Source: GCA-003244245 sp036501085
Lineage (GTDB): Bacteria > Actinomycetota > Actinomycetes > Mycobacteriales > Pseudonocardiaceae
Assembly: GCA_036501085.1 (NCBI GenBank)
Contig: DASYAZ010000012.1
Coordinates: 1 to 8,046 of the forward strand
Length of the DNA stretch: 8,046 nt
Direction: 5' to 3'
A model generated the notes under the pieces. The model ran no database searches, was not told where the DNA came from, and saw nothing but the letters and a program-made list of their open reading frames with translations. Positions within the stretch are counted from its first letter, which is position 1. The number at the start of each line of letters is the position of its first letter. The translations under genes and the position numbers were made by a program. Of the stretch, positions 5,956 through 8,046 are shown in pieces.

Positions 5956-7760
5956 CCGCTCAAGAACGCATCGATCCCCAGCGGCTGTACCCGCCGCAGG
6001 TGCTGCGGCAGTACGCGTTGCTGGCCGACGGTGAGCGGGGAGCCCTGGTCGGGCCGCACGGGGATATCGCGTGGCTGTGCGCGCCGCGCTGGGACTCCGA
6101 TGCGGTGTTCTCGTCGCTGATCGGCGGCGGTGGTGCGTACGCGGTGACCCCGCAGGACGTCCGGCATGTGTGGGGTGGCTACTACGAGGCGGGCAGCTTG
6201 ATCTGGCGCAGCCGGTGGATCACCGGGGACGGTGTCATCGAGTGCCGGGAGGCACTGATGTTCCCGGGCGACACCGAGCGGGTCGTGCTGCTGCGCCGGA
6301 TCCTGGCCCGCGACTGCCCGGCCCGGGTGCGGGTGTTGTGTGACCCGAGAGCCGGGTTCGGGCGTCACAGCATCAGTGCCATCGGGGCATCGCGGCACCA
6401 CGAGGGGGTGTGGAGCGGGCGCAGCGGAGCGCTGCACTGGCGATGGGCCGGTGGTGACGGCGCGCGGGCGGTCCGCCGCGCGCAGGGCGGCGGGGAGCTG
6501 CTCGCGGCTGAGTTGACCGTTCCCCAGGGCGAGCACCACGACCTGGTGCTGGAAATCAGTGAACTGCCGTTACCCGAGCAGCTCGTCGATGCCGATGTGG
6601 CCTGGCGGGCCACGGAGAGCGCGTGGCGGGAGGCAATACCCGAGCTGGGGCAGGCCCTCGCGCCACGCGATGCCCGGCACGCCTATGCGGTGCTGCGCGG
6701 GCTGACCAGCTCCGGCGGCGGCATGGTCGCAGCCGCCACCATGAGCCTGCCCGAGCGGGCCGAGCAGGGCCGCAACTACGACTACCGCTACGTCTGGATC
6801 CGGGACCAGTGCTACGCCGGGCAGGCGGTGGCCGCCGACGGCCCGCACTCGCTGCTCGACGACGCCGTGCGCTTCGTCGCGCAGCGCCTGCTCGACGACG
6901 GCCCGCATCTCATGCCCGCCTACACCATCACAGGGCAACCAGTGCCCGACCAGCGGTCCCTGGAGCTACCTGGCTATCCCGGCGGCACCGACATCCTGGG
7001 CAACCACGTCAACACCCAGTTCCAGCTCGACTCCTTCGGTGAGGCGCTGCTGCTGTTCGCCGCGGCGGCCCGGCACGATCACCTCGGTTCCGAACACTAC
7101 CCGGCCGTCAAGGCCGCGGTCGCTGCGATCGAGGCTCGCTGGCGGCAACCCGACGCCGGGGTGTGGGAGCTCGACAGCCAACGCTGGGCGCACTCCCGGC
7201 TGATCTGCGCCGCTGGCCTGCGCAGCATAGCCGCCTGCGGCGCGTCCACCGCCGACGCCGCCGCCTGGAGCGCGCTGGCGGACACCATCCTCGCCGACGC
7301 CGCCGCCGACTGCCTGCACCCGACCGGGCGCTGGCAGCGCGCCCCGGATCACCCGGGCGTCGACGGGGCGCTGCTGCTGCCCGCCATCCGGGGTGCGCTG
7401 CCCGCCACCGATCCCCGCTCGGTGGCCACCTACCACGCAGTACGGCAAGACTTGAGCGAGGACGGCTACGTCTATCGGTTCCGCCAAGACCCGCGCCCGC
7501 TGGGCGAGGCCGAGGGAGCATTCCTGCTCTGCGGCTTCCTGATGGCGCTGGCCGCCCACCAGCAGGGCGACACCGTGATGGCCGCCAGATGGTTCGAACG
7601 CAACCGGGCCGCCTGCGGGCCATCGGGGCTGTTCAGCGAGGAGTACGACGTGACCCAGCGCCAACTGCGCGGCAATCTGCCGCAAGCCTTCGTGCACGCA
7701 CTGATGTTGGAAGCCTCCCTCCGGCTCAGCCGACCCGCAGGTCAGGAGATCAGCCGATGA
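5952..7760 (+). CDS. Glycoside hydrolase family 15 protein (glucoamylase/trehalase-like)
   Basis: A 602-residue protein from GTG 5952. The N-terminal beta domain opens with ALLADGERGALVGPHGDIAWL, typical of bacterial GH15 proteins. The (alpha/alpha)6 catalytic domain follows: RNYDYRYVWIRD (274-285), a probable general acid E338 in LELPGYPGG, a probable general base E521 in EAEGAFLLCGF, and the closing NLPQAFVHALML. GH15 enzymes hydrolyse alpha-linked glucosides, starch ends or trehalose with inversion, releasing beta-glucose. There is no signal peptide, so it probably acts in the cytoplasm; trehalose or a short malto-oligosaccharide is plausible. The start is chosen for the GTGA overlap and GAGGTG 5 bases upstream. 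GTG 5880 (preceded by AGGAGG at 5867-5872) and GTG 5928 are alternatives, but the added residues look non-coding and lie before the conserved domain. Appears intact. Confidence 0.92.
   Translation: MTAQERIDPQRLYPPQVLRQYALLADGERGALVGPHGDIAWLCAPRWDSDAVFSSLIGGGGAYAVTPQDVRHVWGGYYEAGSLIWRSRWITGDGVIECREALMFPGDTERVVLLRRILARDCPARVRVLCDPRAGFGRHSISAIGASRHHEGVWSGRSGALHWRWAGGDGARAVRRAQGGGELLAAELTVPQGEHHDLVLEISELPLPEQLVDADVAWRATESAWREAIPELGQALAPRDARHAYAVLRGLTSSGGGMVAAATMSLPERAEQGRNYDYRYVWIRDQCYAGQAVAADGPHSLLDDAVRFVAQRLLDDGPHLMPAYTITGQPVPDQRSLELPGYPGGTDILGNHVNTQFQLDSFGEALLLFAAAARHDHLGSEHYPAVKAAVAAIEARWRQPDAGVWELDSQRWAHSRLICAAGLRSIAACGASTADAAAWSALADTILADAAADCLHPTGRWQRAPDHPGVDGALLLPAIRGALPATDPRSVATYHAVRQDLSEDGYVYRFRQDPRPLGEAEGAFLLCGFLMALAAHQQGDTVMAARWFERNRAACGPSGLFSEEYDVTQRQLRGNLPQAFVHALMLEASLRLSRPAGQEISR
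7744..7749 (+). promoter_or_regulatory. Ribosome binding site before ATG 7757
   Basis: AGGAGA is 7 bases before ATG 7757. It is a good site serving the 13-codon ORF, whereas the next gene's GTG at 7795 has no comparable site. Confidence 0.55.
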
Positions 7761-7798
7761 GCGCTACGGCAGCGACCTCGACGGCAGGCCGCCGGTGA
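7757..7798 (+). CDS. 13-codon ORF bridging GH15 and the last membrane protein
   Basis: Reads MSATAATSTAGRR and stops. Its ATG overlaps the GH15 stop (ATGA) and has a good AGGAGA site; its TGA overlaps GTG 7795 of the next gene (GTGA). It could be a leader that delivers ribosomes to the weakly preceded membrane gene. Alternatively it could be the true N-terminus of that protein, separated by a one-base error (the frames differ by one deleted or two inserted bases). Too short to judge by composition. Confidence 0.35.
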   Translation: MSATAATSTAGRR

Positions 7799-8046
7799 AC
7801 CGTTTCGCCACCGTGCGGGCCGGCTACGGGGTCCTGCTTCTGGTGGTCCCGGACCCGGTGATCCATCTCTACTCCGGGCGCCGCGCAGACCCGCTGACCC
7901 GGTCGGTGATCCGGGTGCTGGGCGCCCGCCATCTCATCCAGGGCGTTCTCACCGGCGGTGCACCCGGTGCCCTCGTGCTGGCTCTGGGGGTGGAGGTCGA
8001 TCTCGCTCATGCCGTCTCCATACTCGGCCTGGCCGCGCTCGACCAG
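7795..8046 (+). CDS. Membrane protein, 3' end beyond the window
   Basis: Open from GTG 7795 to the window edge with no stop (84 codons). The sequence begins VNRFATVRAGYGVLLLVVPDP and continues through RSVIRVLGARHLIQGVLTGG and ALVLALGVEVDLAHAVSILGL. It has one hydrophobic stretch near residues 9-22 and another near 60-85, joined by a basic loop. The R-x-L-G-A-R-H-L pattern resembles small actinobacterial membrane proteins of unknown function that I have seen, though I cannot name a family. The same frame is open back to 7705 but contains no ATG, GTG or TTG before 7795, so GTG 7795 is the only start without invoking a frameshift. The GTGA overlap with the 13-codon ORF suggests coupled translation. 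Confidence 0.65.
   Translation, partial: MNRFATVRAGYGVLLLVVPDPVIHLYSGRRADPLTRSVIRVLGARHLIQGVLTGGAPGALVLALGVEVDLAHAVSILGLAALDQ

Noticed and set aside
6966..7697. Open frame on the - strand (243 codons) opposite the GH15 gene
   Set aside because: It is entirely inside the conserved GH15 catalytic domain; its translation is Gly/Val/Arg-rich with no motif.
343..8046. Promoters, terminators or attachment sites between genes
   Set aside because: No intergenic space exceeds 4 bases, and I saw no convincing hairpin followed by a T run on either strand.

Overview
The window is a strongly GC-rich, fully coding stretch with a high share of G/C at third codon positions, frequent GTG starts and start/stop overlaps. 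This is typical of an actinomycete, perhaps a Mycobacterium relative, although the sequence does not fix the genus. Every supported gene is on the + strand. I see no tRNA, rRNA, CRISPR array, insertion sequence, convincing terminator or non-coding gap above a few bases. The window looks like the interior of one long operon that enters at the left edge and leaves at the right edge.

Layout: (1) 3' end of a thiamine-pyrophosphate enzyme of the pyruvate-oxidase/YdaP type (2-346). (2) Four-helix membrane protein (343-870). (3) Mandelate-racemase-type enolase-superfamily enzyme with a complete active site (867-2000). (4) Short-chain dehydrogenase/reductase fused to a multi-span membrane domain (1997-3484). 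(5) Gluconate 2-dehydrogenase subunit 3-like protein (3489-4233), carrying a single-base frameshift near its end. (6) GMC-type flavoprotein oxidoreductase (4233-5779), carrying an internal deletion plus frameshift that removes the catalytic-histidine region. (7) Unrecognised 59-residue protein (5776-5955). (8) Glycoside hydrolase family 15 enzyme (5952-7760). (9) A 13-codon ORF (7757-7798) coupled to (10) a membrane protein cut by the window edge (7795 onward). Almost every junction is an ATGA, GTGA or TGATG overlap; the only gap is 4 bases.

How they may work together (inference): the GH15 enzyme would release glucose from an alpha-glucoside. The GMC/subunit 3 pair and the SDR would carry out sugar or alcohol oxidations. 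The mandelate-racemase-type enzyme would dehydrate or epimerise a sugar acid, and the TPP enzyme would decarboxylate or cleave a 2-keto acid. That sketches a non-phosphorylative sugar-oxidation route, possibly linked to stress because YdaP-type enzymes are stress proteins in Bacillus. No substrate can be read from the sequence. In this copy the GMC pair is damaged in two places, so either the oxidase step is being lost or the sequence contains errors.
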